Part shown: positions 17,597-27,175 of the stretch, piece by piece
Position numbering within the stretch: the first letter of the stretch is position 1
How the letters are laid out: each line of letters begins with the position of its first letter
NCBI GenBank assembly: GCA_028280805.1
Contig: JANQLB010000084.1
Span: forward strand, 124,001-188,000
Reading direction: 5' to 3'
DNA: 64,000 bases
Source of the DNA: Tissierellales bacterium
Lineage (GTDB): Bacteria; Bacillota; Clostridia; Tissierellales; VENL01
Program-made: the position numbers and the translations under genes
Notes under the pieces: model-generated
What the model was told of the DNA's origin: nothing
The model's input: only the letters and a program-made list of their open reading frames with translations
The model's database searches: none

Positions 17597-17803
17597 ATGG
17601 ATATAAGTTCAATGCATCAAAGTTCATTATACAGCTTAAGACAAGCTTTAGGAATTGCAACTATGAGAAAAGCAATGAATCAAGATGCAAATACAGTAGC
17701 AAATTTACTAAAGGGAATGAAAGCTGCCAACCAGGCAACTGGAGCATCATTAGAACGTTCGGTATATCCTCACAAAGGCGGGAGTATAGATATAAGCATA
17801 TAA
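17597..17803 (+). CDS. YjfB family putative motility protein
   Basis: Protein of 68 residues starting MDISSMHQSSLYSLRQALGI with GIATMRKAMNQDANTVANLL in the centre. This fits the YjfB family, small sigma-D-regulated proteins of flagellated Firmicutes with unknown role. ATG 17597 follows GAGGTGAG. It sits between two FlgN-like genes, 21 bp after the first, and is probably co-transcribed. Confidence 0.8.
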   Translation: MDISSMHQSSLYSLRQALGIATMRKAMNQDANTVANLLKGMKAANQATGASLERSVYPHKGGSIDISI

Positions 17804-17870
17804 CAGAGAAATCCGTAAATCAAGCTTAAAATAGAGGATGAATTATCTGGATAGGTTAGGGGTTGTTGTT

Positions 17871-18344
17871 ATGAAAAAGATTATAATACTTGAACTAATA
17901 GAAATTTCCGACAAAAAAATATCTCATTTAAACAACGTATATAAACTGACCAAAAATCAAGGAGAAGCAATTGAAGCAGACAATATGGATAAGCTGCAGG
18001 TTTATACAAATAATAAACAAAAAGAAATTGACAAAATTAATATTTTAGATGATGCTTTTACAAATAAGTATTATGAATATAAAAAAGACAATAGTGATTG
18101 CCTAGAATCTGATGACAGTGAGTCAGCACAAAATATTATCAAACTTAAAGATTGCATAGAAAGAATAAGTTATATATTAGCATCTATATCCCAGTTAGAA
18201 CTGCAAAATAATAATAAAATATGTGAGAGTTTTAATAGAGTTAAAGCTAAATTAAAGAAAATCAGGCAAGGAAAAAATGTTATTAAAGAGTATCGTAACT
18301 ATAAAAAGATTTCTAGTTCTTCTTTTATAAATAAAACAAAATAG
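17871..18344 (+). CDS. Second FlgN-like helical protein
   Basis: Protein of 157 residues from ATG 17871, preferred over ATG 17838 because AGGGG lies 9 bp before it, while the upstream ATG overlaps its would-be site. The order of segments parallels the 17096 protein: LIEISDKKISHLNNVYKLT, EAIEADNMDKLQVYTNNK, KEIDKINILDDAF, and finally FNRVKAKLKKIRQGKNV. The shared end motif (VK-KLK-I-QGK-V) points to duplication. It probably acts as an export chaperone for a different late substrate, or as a FliT-type regulator. Confidence 0.65.
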   Translation: MKKIIILELIEISDKKISHLNNVYKLTKNQGEAIEADNMDKLQVYTNNKQKEIDKINILDDAFTNKYYEYKKDNSDCLESDDSESAQNIIKLKDCIERISYILASISQLELQNNNKICESFNRVKAKLKKIRQGKNVIKEYRNYKKISSSSFINKTK

Positions 18345-18359
18345 AGTAAAATAATATTA

Positions 18360-18387
18360 GAATCATCTTATTAAGGTGATTCTTTTT
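18360..18387. terminator. Bidirectional terminator between flagellar operon and yvyF-like gene
   Basis: GAATCATCTT / AAGGTGATTC (18360-18369 and 18373-18382) forms a stem with one G-U pair and a TTTTT run on the plus strand. It lies between convergent genes and touches the last codons of the minus-strand gene. Confidence 0.8.
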
Positions 18388-18613
18388 ATTTATCCATAGG
18401 AGTTATTCTTTTTTCACGAATATACTTAAGAATCAGTGACTTAGAAATACCGGTTGCCTTTGATATTTCAAAAATATCTGCTCCTCTATGAAAGAATAAA
18501 TAATCTTTTATTTTCTCATAAGGATTGTTCATTTTTTTAGCACAGCTCTTACATAATATATCATTGTCCGTATTCACCAATTCACCACATAATTTACAGT
18601 TAATAAATGCCAT
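18386..18613 (-). CDS. YvyF-like flagellar operon protein (TIGR03826 type)
   Basis: Protein of 75 residues. The N-terminal zinc-ribbon-like part has four cysteines (NCKLCGELVNTDNDILCKSC) and is followed by a helix-turn-helix-like part, GADIFEISKATGISKSLILKYIR. This matches B. subtilis YvyF, encoded in the flagellar/flgM region and proposed to be regulatory. The start at 18613 is chosen because GGGGTG lies 5 bp before it; the longer frame adds an unrelated hydrophobic leader. It is convergent with the flagellar operon. Confidence 0.8.
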   Translation of the reverse strand: MAFINCKLCGELVNTDNDILCKSCAKKMNNPYEKIKDYLFFHRGADIFEISKATGISKSLILKYIREKRITPMDK

Positions 18614-18740
18614 AAAAGCACCCCATTTAAATAAATTGCATATCAATATAATTATATAATTAAAAATCCTATTATTCAATAAATAGTATCTAACTGTGTT
18701 TATTCATAAAAAATTAGTTCTAAAGTCCTAAAATTTACAG

Positions 18741-18781
18741 ATGACAAGGTGATGTTTAAGCTTTCATGCTCACCTTGTCAT
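18741..18781 (-). terminator. Hairpin downstream of the chemoreceptor gene
   Basis: Perfect 12-bp stem ATGACAAGGTGA / TCACCTTGTCAT (18741-18752 and 18770-18781) in the gap after the minus-strand chemoreceptor. An inner AGC/GCT pair extends it. No strong T-run follows on the minus strand, so termination efficiency is uncertain. Confidence 0.65.
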
Positions 18782-18819
18782 ACTAAATATAAAATTTTTA
18801 TCTAACGAATCACGTTTTA

Positions 18820-20919
18820 TTAATCAATCTGAAATTTACTAATTTCATCCTGTAAATTACTTGAGTATAAATCCAACACAGTTATTAAATCATTTAACTC
18901 TTCTACAGCACTAAGTATTTGTTCTGTACTGGCTGATACTTCCTGTGTTCCTGATGCAGTTTCTTGGGAAGCAGCAGCAATTTTCTCTATAATATTTACA
19001 ATTTCATTTTTCTTCTCAACCGTTTTTTCATTTAACTTATTAATTTCCTTAACTTTCCTAATTATTTCATTTACTTTTTGTGAAATTTTATTAAAAGTTA
19101 TTACTGTAGTTTCTACTGAGCTTACTTGCTGTTCTACTACTGTATTAGTTTTATTCATACTATCCACTGCTTTTTGAGATTGCTGTTGCATATCGTGAAT
19201 AATAGTTTCTATATTTAAAGTTAATTTAGCCGTTTCTTCTGCAAGTGTCCTTATTTCCTGTGCTACTACACCGAATCCTTTCCCATGCTCTCCGGCTCTA
19301 GCTGCTTCTATACTGGCATTAAGGGCTAATAAATTGGTTTGGTCTGCTATACTGTTAATACCTTTAATTATATCTCCAATATTTTGAGAACTATAATTAA
19401 GGCTATCTACAACACCGCTAATCTCACTATTTGCTAAAGTAGTTTCGTTCGTTGCACTAGAAAGGGTTTCCATAATATTTAAGCCGTTTTTATTGAGGGT
19501 TTCCAATTCATTAAATGAATTAATAATATATTCAATAGAATTAGATACATACTTAATATTATTTGCCAGTTCGTTAATACCAGCAGCTCCATTTTCTGTA
19601 GCATTTGCCTGTTCACTAGCTTTATAAGCCATTTCACTTGTTATCTTGGCAACTTCATTAGTAGAAATAGAAGTTTGATTTCCAATCTCAGATAAAGAGT
19701 CACAACTATTTGCCACAGTATTGACAGATTCTTTTATTCCTTTAATAAGATTAGTTATATCATCAATCATCTTATTAAAGTTATCTCCTATAATTGCAAA
19801 TTCATCCTTGCTTTTAATATTAACTTTTTCCGACAAGTCACCTTGTGATGATTTTTGGATAACTTTGTTTAACTTATTTAAGTCATTAATAATACGTTTA
19901 GAAATTAATACTCCAAAGACGGACGATAAAGCTAGAGCTATTAGTACCACAAGTATATTAAAGTTTCTAAGAGGTAATGTGTCTTGTGTAAGCTCACTTT
20001 CTATAAAAACACCTGTAATAATCCAATCATTTGTAGAGTTAGTATTAGATATTAAGTACTTTTTATTTCCTTTATCATTATAATCGTGTAAAGTCAGGTG
20101 CTTTTTATTTAAATTATTCCATAAATTACTGTCTGTTTTACTTAAATTAGTTCCTATATTTTCTAGATTTTTATGAACCAATATAGTACCTTCTTGATCC
20201 GTGATTAATAAATATCCGGTAGAACCTAAACGGTAATTAGCAAATCTTTTTGATAAAGAACTTAAATTTATATCATAAACTATTACACCTAGAACCTTTT
20301 CATTTTCTATAACAGCTTTACCTATAGATATTACAAGCAGTTCTTTTGTTTTATTTTTGTATGGATTTAACCAAACGGCTTCTCCTTTTTTTTCTGATGC
20401 TTTTTCATACAAATTTTGATCTATTAAGTTCAGATGTGAACTGCCTAATTCAGGATAAGAATACAAATTACTATTTTTAGTAACGAAATAAGCATTTATT
20501 ATGTCATCTCTTGATTTTTGAGTATTTTGTAGTAATTCCAGTACATATTTATCTTGAATGTCTACGTTTTGAACAGTGGCCCCGGAAATAACATCTATAT
20601 TGTCATAAGAAGCTTGTCCTTTATTTTCTGCTAATACTAAATCTGTAAATGCTGAATTTTTACTTAAAGCATTAATACTCACTTCAACGTCTTCAAAATA
20701 TTGTTTAAGATTAGAATTTAACTGCTCTAATGAGGTTTTGGCATTTTGTTCTAGCTTATATAATAAAGTATTTTCTGCTCTGTTAAATGAAAGATACCCT
20801 AATATAATAACTGGTAATAGTGCTATCAATAATAAAATGGCATTAAGTTTAAATCGGAAGCTTTGAAAATAACGTTGCAGCATTATTTTCCACTTGCCTT
20901 TAATATTTCTACCTTTCAT
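18820..20919 (-). CDS. Methyl-accepting chemotaxis protein with dCache-type sensor
   Basis: Transmembrane chemoreceptor of 699 residues. TM1 lies near 26-46 ([20 protein letters not shown]). A large extracellular double-Cache-like domain follows, with [20 protein letters not shown] and [22 protein letters not shown]2 is near 320-340, then a HAMP domain ([20 protein letters not shown]). The cytoplasmic signalling hairpin includes the invariant [20 protein letters not shown] tip. It signals to CheA/CheW, which are not in this window. A TTGGTA-N18-TATAAT promoter and GGGAG precede the start. The ligand is unknown. Confidence 0.95.
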   Translation of the reverse strand: MKGRNIKGKWKIMLQRYFQSFRFKLNAILLLIALLPVIILGYLSFNRAENTLLYKLEQNAKTSLEQLNSNLKQYFEDVEVSINALSKNSAFTDLVLAENKGQASYDNIDVISGATVQNVDIQDKYVLELLQNTQKSRDDIINAYFVTKNSNLYSYPELGSSHLNLIDQNLYEKASEKKGEAVWLNPYKNKTKELLVISIGKAVIENEKVLGVIVYDINLSSLSKRFANYRLGSTGYLLITDQEGTILVHKNLENIGTNLSKTDSNLWNNLNKKHLTLHDYNDKGNKKYLISNTNSTNDWIITGVFIESELTQDTLPLRNFNILVVLIALALSSVFGVLISKRIINDLNKLNKVIQKSSQGDLSEKVNIKSKDEFAIIGDNFNKMIDDITNLIKGIKESVNTVANSCDSLSEIGNQTSISTNEVAKITSEMAYKASEQANATENGAAGINELANNIKYVSNSIEYIINSFNELETLNKNGLNIMETLSSATNETTLANSEISGVVDSLNYSSQNIGDIIKGINSIADQTNLLALNASIEAARAGEHGKGFGVVAQEIRTLAEETAKLTLNIETIIHDMQQQSQKAVDSMNKTNTVVEQQVSSVETTVITFNKISQKVNEIIRKVKEINKLNEKTVEKKNEIVNIIEKIAAASQETASGTQEVSASTEQILSAVEELNDLITVLDLYSSNLQDEISKFQID

Positions 20920-21260
20920 ATGTATAAAACTCCCTTCATTTATTATCTTTAATAATTATACCCTTTATATTTTATGGATACCAAATTAAATAAAATAGTT
21001 AATGATAATTAAAATTGCTATCAATTCATTTATATTGTGGTTTTAAATGCACTTTAAATCTAAAGAATTGTGAGTTTATAAAAAAATTATAACATATAAT
21101 TATTATAATAAAACTTAATAAAAGATGTAGTTAATTTTTTTTAATGTTTAAATTTTTACTTTTAAGTGTATTGTAAATCAATAGAAAATATAAACTATAA
21201 TAATTAAGCAGAAACGGCATAATATATAAGGTTGAAAATTTTCCACTTTTAATTAACAAA

Positions 21261-21371
21261 TTATACACATGAATGGACGTGCGAATAACACTTTTCCACA
21301 AAGTTATACACATTATCCACAGAAAATCCATTATACTATCCACAAAAATATAACAAGATAAATGTGGATAA
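21261..21371. other. DnaA-box cluster between mcp and hpf
   Basis: The 760-bp gap 20920-21687 holds no gene. It carries five DnaA-box-like 9-mers within 111 bp: TTATACACA (21261), TTATACACA (21304), TTATCCACA (21313), CTATCCACA (21336) and TGTGGATAA (21363, reverse strand). A weaker TTTTCCACA lies at 21292. The flanks are extremely AT-rich. No dnaA, dnaN or rpmH is nearby. A DnaA titration or control cluster is more likely than oriC. Confidence 0.72.
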
Positions 21372-21687
21372 CTTTACTAATAATAATTCAATATTATTAA
21401 TAAACATCAATTAAATTTATAAATTTATTTTATAAAATTACACGTAAATTGTCTAAGTTTGTAAAAAGAATGTTAATCAAAATATAATGTGGGTATTATA
21501 TATATAATAAAACTAAAGGAAACTATATTTTAAAACTGTCAAAAAGTTTTGAAATTAGCAGGAAACTAAATATCAATATAGAAATATAATAGTTATAAGG
21601 AGAAAATTAACTTAAAATTAACAGTTCTTATATCACAATAATAGTTTCCTTATTTTAACCTTTTATATCTGAAAGGAGTTGATATAT

Positions 21688-22215
21688 TTGAGAATTACTG
21701 TAAGCGGAAAAAACATGGATGTTACTGATGCTTTAAGGAGTACTGTTAACAAAAAGATGGGTAAGCTGGATAAGTATTTTAACAAAGATTTGGAGTTAAA
21801 AGCTACAGTAAGTGTTGAAAAAAATAGGCACATATTTGAAGTAACCATTCCTTTTAATGGTACTATTTTGAGATCTGAAGAGGTTACAGATGACATGTAC
21901 ACATCTATCGACAAAGCAGTTGATGTTCTTGAAAGGCAGATTAGGAAGCATAAAACAAAGCTTGAAAAAAGGTATTATAGCGGAGGGTCTATCAAATTTG
22001 AAAATATAACCCAGTTACCTGAGGAGGATAAAGATTCAAAGATAGTAAAAACAAAGAAATTTGCTATAAAACCTATGGATGAAGAAGAAGCTGTTTTACA
22101 GATGGAACTCATAGGTCATAGTTTCTTTGTATTTAGAAATGCAGAAACTAATGAGGTAAATGTTGTATATAGAAGAAAGGACGGCAACTACGGATTAATA
22201 GAGCCGGAATTTTAA
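21688..22215 (+). CDS. hpf: Ribosome hibernation promoting factor, long form
   Basis: Protein of 175 residues. The N-terminal domain (MRITVSGKNMDVTDALRSTV, KMGKLDKYF) binds the 30S decoding site and the C-terminal domain (VKTKKFAIKPMDEEEAVLQM, DGNYGLIEPEF) dimerises 70S ribosomes into 100S. This two-domain length is the long HPF of Gram-positives. TTG 21688 is chosen because AAGGAG (21673-21678) lies 9 bp upstream; an earlier TTG abuts it. Located upstream of secA and prfB, as in many Firmicutes. Confidence 0.94.
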   Translation: MRITVSGKNMDVTDALRSTVNKKMGKLDKYFNKDLELKATVSVEKNRHIFEVTIPFNGTILRSEEVTDDMYTSIDKAVDVLERQIRKHKTKLEKRYYSGGSIKFENITQLPEEDKDSKIVKTKKFAIKPMDEEEAVLQMELIGHSFFVFRNAETNEVNVVYRRKDGNYGLIEPEF

Positions 22216-22240
22216 ATCCATAAGAATATATTAGTAGACA

Positions 22241-22270
22241 GACGAGGGACTTTTGTTCCTCGTCTTTTAA
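22241..22270 (+). terminator. hpf terminator
   Basis: GACGAGG / CCTCGTC stem around a short T-rich loop, followed by TTTTAATT. It begins 26 bp after the hpf stop codon. Confidence 0.85.
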
Positions 22271-22392
22271 TTATATATTAGTACATAAGACTCAATTTAT
22301 AAAATATATTTATATTTACTTTAAATCATGAAGGAATATTTAAATTTTTATAGAAGGACTATAGTATAATGGAGAAAAGGAGTAGGATAATA

Positions 22393-22986
22393 ATGCTAAT
22401 AGAGTTCTTGATTGGGTCAATTTTTATTGGAAGTATAAGAGGAGGAAAAGTAATAAGATTATTGCATAAATCCTTTAACAGAATCTCAATTTTAATTCTA
22501 GCACTACTAATACAAATTAGCTTTTTTCATTTTACATTTAGAGGATATAGCATAGTATTAGATAATATATCTACTTTATATGGTATTTCTGTTGGTTTTG
22601 TAATTCTTTCAATTGCCGTTAACTATAAGTTTAGAGAAAGTTTAATTATATTTATTGGTGTTATAATGAATACAATTTCTTTCTTTGTTAATAGCAGAAC
22701 AGTAGTAGTTTCTTTAGACGGATTAAATTATATCGGGCTAAATGAAACTGCAAATTTAATAGCACAGCAGAACATTGAACTTTTTACACCATTAACAGAA
22801 TTGACTCGATGGAGCTTCTTATCCCGTTTTATTGCAATACCTACACCATATCCGTATCCTCAGATTTTTAGTATAGGAGATTTACTTATTAGCGTTGGAA
22901 TATTCCTGTTAATACAGAAAGTAATGTTTGATGACAGTGTAGACAAAAACAAGATGATAACTTTTAACTATAACAACAGAATTTAG
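22393..22986 (+). CDS. DUF5317 family membrane protein
   Basis: Membrane protein of 197 residues with about five hydrophobic segments. The N-terminus MLIEFLIGSIFIGSIRGGK and the late block FIAIPTPYPYPQIFSIGDLL match DUF5317 (pattern NxLGLxE... PxPYPxPxVFSxGD). Function is unknown. ATG 22393 is preferred over ATG 22369 because AAAGGAG precedes it and family members start at this point; the upstream ATG also has an AAGGA. It lies between hpf and secA, with a terminator after it. Confidence 0.78.
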   Translation: MLIEFLIGSIFIGSIRGGKVIRLLHKSFNRISILILALLIQISFFHFTFRGYSIVLDNISTLYGISVGFVILSIAVNYKFRESLIIFIGVIMNTISFFVNSRTVVVSLDGLNYIGLNETANLIAQQNIELFTPLTELTRWSFLSRFIAIPTPYPYPQIFSIGDLLISVGIFLLIQKVMFDDSVDKNKMITFNYNNRI

Positions 22987-23030
22987 ATATTAACAAAACC
23001 TTTATCTAAATTAAAACATCAAATACTTAA

Positions 23031-23073
23031 TATCCAGTTTGAGAATACTTTCTCTTTCTGGATTTTTTGACGC
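23031..23073 (+). terminator. Terminator after the DUF5317 gene
   Basis: ATCCAG...GAGAA / TTCTC...CTGGAT forms an interrupted stem of about 13 pairs followed by TTTTTTGA. It is upstream of the secA promoter. Confidence 0.8.
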
Positions 23074-23092
23074 AAAGGATGTCTTGCGGTCA

Positions 23093-23120
23093 TTGACTAT
23101 TAATGGTAAAATAGTATGAT
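23093..23120 (+). promoter_or_regulatory. secA promoter
   Basis: TTGACT (23093-23098), a 16-bp spacer and TATGAT (23115-23120), 33 bp before the secA GTG. Close to the sigma-A consensus, with one mismatch in each box. Confidence 0.65.
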
Positions 23121-23152
23121 AGCAATTATGTTAAACTGAGAGGGGAATTATT

Positions 23153-25888
23153 GTGAAAAAAATATTTGAAAAAGTTTTCGGTAGTTATAGTAGTAGAGAA
23201 ATCAAGAGAATTATCCCTATTATAGATAAAATAGAAGCATTAGAAGATGATATGAAGAAATTAAGTGATGAGAAATTAAAAGCTAAAACAGATGAATTTA
23301 AGTTAAGACTTAAAAATGGAGAATCATTGGATGACATTCTCCCTGAGGCCTTTGCAGTTGTCAAGGAAGCAGCCTATAGAGTTTTGGGACAAAAACATTT
23401 CAGAGTGCAGATGATAGGTGGAGTAATATTACATCAAGGACGTATTGGAGAGATGAAAACAGGAGAAGGTAAGACCCTTGCAGCCACTCTTCCACTATAT
23501 CTAAATGCCCTTGAAGGTAAAGGGGCTCATTTAGTTACAGTAAATGATTATCTTGCATCCTATCAAGGTGAATTAATGGGTAGAATATATAAATTCCTTG
23601 GTCTATCTGTAGGAATTTTAATACATGGTGTTAGCAATGAAGAAAGAAGACGTGCATATGAGTGTGACATCACCTACGGAACAAATAACGAATTTGGATT
23701 TGACTACCTTAGAGATAATATGGTTATTTACAAGAAAGAAATGGTTCAACGAGATTTAAATTATTGTGTTATTGATGAGGTTGATAGTATATTAGTTGAT
23801 GAGGCAAGAACACCTTTAATTATATCTGGAAGTGGTGATAAGTCCACAGAGTTTTATTTCGTTGCAGACAGATTTACAAGTACACTAGAGGGCAGAATAG
23901 TTGATCCAAACGAAAAGAAAAAGGAATTATTTGATAGAGAATATAAGGAAGAAGATACGGATTACATCGTAGATGAAAAGGCAAGAACAGTAACTCTAAC
24001 GGATAGAGGTGTAGCAAAAGCGGAAAAATTCTTTAATCTTGAAAACTATGGAGACATCAAGAACATGGAAATATCCCATCATATCAATCAATCTTTAAAG
24101 GCAAGAAACCTTATGAAGCGGGACAGTGATTATGTGGTGAAGGATGGTCAGGTTATTATAGTTGATCAATTTACTGGAAGACTTATGTTTGGTAGAACTT
24201 ATAGTGATGGTTTACATCAGTCCATAGAAGCTAAAGAAGGCTTAGAAATTAGAAAAGAATCAAAAACATTAGCAACAATAACATATCAGAATTTCTTTAG
24301 GATGTATAAAAAATTAGCAGGTATGACAGGTACAGCTAAAACTGAAGAAGATGAATTTAGAGAAATTTATGGTGTGGATGTTGTAGAAATACCTACCAAT
24401 GAGCCTGTTATAAGAAAAGATCTTGCTGATGCTGTATATAAAAATATAGAAGCTAAATACAGAGCAATTATAAACGATATTGAAGAGTCGTATAAAAAAG
24501 GTCAGCCCGTATTGGTAGGTACAATTTCAATTGAAAAATCTGAGTTGATAAGTAAGCTTCTTAAGAAAAAGAAGATACCTCATGAAGTGTTAAACGCTAA
24601 GCATCATGAAAGAGAAGCTGAGATAATAGCTCAGGCAGGAAGATTTGGAGCTGTAACCATTGCTACTAACATGGCAGGTCGTGGTACGGATATTATTTTA
24701 GGTGGTAATGCAGAGTTCATGTCTAAGAGTCAAATGAAACAAAAAGGATATAGTCATGAGATTTTATCTGAGATTGACAGTGTAGTTGATACTAATGACC
24801 CAGAAGTAATTGAAGCTAAAAAAGTATATAAAGATTTATTACAAAGGTCAAATGAAGAAACTAAGTCTGAGCATATAAAAGTTTTAGATGCTGGAGGACT
24901 TCATATAATCGGAACAGAGCGTCACGAATCGCGCCGTATAGACAATCAGCTTAGAGGGCGTTCCGGTAGACAAGGAGACCCGGGATCATCCAGATTCTTT
25001 TTATCGCTTGAAGATGACCTTATGAGATTATTTGCAAGTGATAGTATCAGAATGATGGTAGATAAAATGGGAATGCCTGATGATGAGCCTTTAGAACATG
25101 GTTTGTTAACCAGAACTATTGAGAATGCACAAAAGAAAGTAGAAGGTAGAAACTTTAATATAAGAAAACATGTACTTCAATATGATGATGTAATGAATAA
25201 ACAAAGAGAAGTAATTTATGAAGAAAGAAAAAAGGTGCTTGAGGGTGAAGATTTAAAAGACAATATATTCTCAATGCTTGATAAGATTGTAGATCAAAGT
25301 ATATCAGTTTATACCTCAGGAACAAGATACCCTGAAGAATGGGATATAAAGGGTTTAGAAGAATATCTGTCAAAGATATTCCTGCCTAATGAATCATTAG
25401 TAATAGATGATTTAGAAAATTTAACAAAGGATAAATTAAAATCCATGATATTGGACATAGCCCAAGCAGCGTATAAGCAAAAAGAAACAGAGGTTTCTTC
25501 TGAAAGGTTAAGAGAAGTAGAAAGGGTTATTGTTTTAAGGACTGTAGATTCTAAATGGATTGATCATATTGATGCTATGGCTCAGCTTAAGCAGGGTATA
25601 GGACTAAGGGCTATGGGACAGGAAGATCCGGTTAGAGCTTATCAAGTAGAAGGTTTTGATATGTTTGAAGAAATGATAAGCAGCATCCAAGAAGATACAG
25701 TTAGATATATGTTTAATTTCAAGATAGAGAAAGATGTAGAAAGAAAGAGAGTAGCAAAAATTACCGGAACAAATCAAGGAGATCAAAACAGTAAGCCTAA
25801 AACAATAGTTAAAGGTAAAAAAGTTGGAAGAAATGAAACTTGTCCATGTGGAAGTGGTAAAAAATACAAGAAATGCTGTGGACAGTAA
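23153..25888 (+). CDS. secA: Preprotein translocase ATPase SecA
   Basis: Motor ATPase that pushes unfolded preproteins through SecYEG, 911 residues. It has [10 protein letters not shown] (Walker A, around residue 101-108), [18 protein letters not shown] with DEVD at 208-211, [14 protein letters not shown] and [14 protein letters not shown]. The C-terminal SEC-C zinc motif [18 protein letters not shown] is intact. GTG 23153 follows AGAGGGG. Upstream of prfB, the classic Firmicutes secA-prfB pair. Confidence 0.98.
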   Translation: MKKIFEKVFGSYSSREIKRIIPIIDKIEALEDDMKKLSDEKLKAKTDEFKLRLKNGESLDDILPEAFAVVKEAAYRVLGQKHFRVQMIGGVILHQGRIGEMKTGEGKTLAATLPLYLNALEGKGAHLVTVNDYLASYQGELMGRIYKFLGLSVGILIHGVSNEERRRAYECDITYGTNNEFGFDYLRDNMVIYKKEMVQRDLNYCVIDEVDSILVDEARTPLIISGSGDKSTEFYFVADRFTSTLEGRIVDPNEKKKELFDREYKEEDTDYIVDEKARTVTLTDRGVAKAEKFFNLENYGDIKNMEISHHINQSLKARNLMKRDSDYVVKDGQVIIVDQFTGRLMFGRTYSDGLHQSIEAKEGLEIRKESKTLATITYQNFFRMYKKLAGMTGTAKTEEDEFREIYGVDVVEIPTNEPVIRKDLADAVYKNIEAKYRAIINDIEESYKKGQPVLVGTISIEKSELISKLLKKKKIPHEVLNAKHHEREAEIIAQAGRFGAVTIATNMAGRGTDIILGGNAEFMSKSQMKQKGYSHEILSEIDSVVDTNDPEVIEAKKVYKDLLQRSNEETKSEHIKVLDAGGLHIIGTERHESRRIDNQLRGRSGRQGDPGSSRFFLSLEDDLMRLFASDSIRMMVDKMGMPDDEPLEHGLLTRTIENAQKKVEGRNFNIRKHVLQYDDVMNKQREVIYEERKKVLEGEDLKDNIFSMLDKIVDQSISVYTSGTRYPEEWDIKGLEEYLSKIFLPNESLVIDDLENLTKDKLKSMILDIAQAAYKQKETEVSSERLREVERVIVLRTVDSKWIDHIDAMAQLKQGIGLRAMGQEDPVRAYQVEGFDMFEEMISSIQEDTVRYMFNFKIEKDVERKRVAKITGTNQGDQNSKPKTIVKGKKVGRNETCPCGSGKKYKKCCGQ

Positions 25889-25920
25889 AATTACTTTTTA
25901 ATTTTTTATGGAGGTGTAGT

Positions 25921-27031
25921 ATGTTACAATATGAAAGCTATAAATCTAAGATAAACGAACTTAAGAATCAAATAAAAGAAATAGGTGTTTCACTTTGACT
26001 TGCCTGCTTTAGAAAAAGAGGCAGAAGAATTAGAAGAAAAAATGATGCAGACAGACTTTTGGAATGATAGTAATAAGGCTCAAAAAATAGTTCAAGCATC
26101 TAAGTCTTTAAAAGATAAGATTGACTTTTATAAAGATACTCTTAAAAGAGTAGAAGATGTTGAGGTATTATTAGAACTTGCTAACGAAGAACAAGACGAA
26201 TCCATTGTAAATGAGATAAACAACGATATAAAGCTTTTAGCTAAAGAGATAGATACACTAAGAATCAACACATTATTAAGTGGTGAATACGATAACAATA
26301 ATGCCATAGTTTCCATACATTCCGGAGCAGGGGGTCTTGAGGCTCAAGATTGGGCTGAGATGCTTCTAAGGATGTATAAAAGATGGTGTGAAAAAAAGGG
26401 GTTTTCCACAGAAACTCTTGATATTTTACCAGATAAAGAAGGCGGTATAAAGAGTGCTACACTTTTAATAAAGGGACAAAATGTATACGGGTATCTAAAA
26501 TCAGAAAAAGGAGTTCACAGATTAGTAAGAATTTCACCATTTGACTCATCCGGTAGGAGACATACGTCTTTTGCATCTATAGATGTTTTTCCTGAATTAA
26601 ACGATGATATTGATATAGAAATATCGCCTAGTGATTTAAGGATAGACACATATAGAGCGGGAGGAGCAGGAGGGCAGCATGTAAATACTACTGATTCTGC
26701 TGTCAGAATTACTCATATACCTACCGGGATAGTAGCACAGTGCCAGAACGAGAGGTCTCAGCACAGTAATAAAGCTACAGCTATGAGGATGTTAAAATCT
26801 AAGCTAATTGAACTAAAGGAAATGGAGCATAAAGAAAAAATTGAAGATTTACAAGGTAAATACAATGAAATAGCTTGGGGTTCACAAATTAGATCATATG
26901 TTTTTCATCCATATAACCTTGTTAAGGATCATAGAACTAATGCTGAAATAGGAAATATAAACAGTGTTATGGATGGAGATATTGATTTGTTTATAAATGA
27001 GTATTTAAAAATGAAGGCGAGCAAAAGCTAG
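25921..27031 (+). CDS. prfB: Peptide chain release factor 2, programmed +1 frameshift
   Basis: RF2 recognises UGA and UAA. The frame starts at ATG 25921 (GGAGGTG before it) and reads 25 residues to CTT TGA (25993-25998). A +1 slip on CTTTGAC continues as LDLPALEKEAEELEEKM, giving 369 residues, the usual RF2 size. SPF, the stop-codon recognition tripeptide, is in LVRISPFDSSGRRH, and AGGAGGQHVN carries GGQ near residue 250 for peptidyl-tRNA hydrolysis. The in-frame UGA is the known autoregulatory device: low RF2 favours the shift. AGGTG ahead of the slip site acts as the internal SD-like stimulator. Confidence 0.97.
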
Positions 27032-27083
27032 TAGATATTTATGAAAAACAGTAAATCTTAACGTTTTTTACAGACTTGCTAAA

Positions 27084-27119
27084 GGCTGCCTATTTATCGA
27101 AGGCAGCCAATCTTCTTTC
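27084..27119 (+). terminator. Hairpin after prfB
   Basis: GGCTGCC / GGCAGCC (27084-27090 and 27102-27108) with an 11-base loop, followed by a broken T-rich tail (AATCTTCTTTC). It probably ends the secA-prfB transcript. Confidence 0.7.
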
Positions 27120-27175
27120 ATCTCCATTTAAACTGTATAATTATGCTATAAAATAAAAGATAAGGAGAAGTTGAT

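Noticed and set aside
18820-20919. Sigma-28 control of the chemoreceptor
   Set aside because: No TAAA-N15-GCCGATAT match upstream on the minus strand; a TTGGTA-N18-TATAAT sigma-A-type promoter is seen instead.
21261-21371. Replication origin oriC
   Set aside because: No dnaA, dnaN, recF or rpmH in the window; DnaA boxes alone are not enough. Kept as a DnaA-box cluster.
25985-26020. An independent start for prfB after the in-frame TGA
   Set aside because: The CTTTGAC slip site and upstream AGGTG are the standard RF2 autoregulatory frameshift, and ATG 25921 has a strong RBS.
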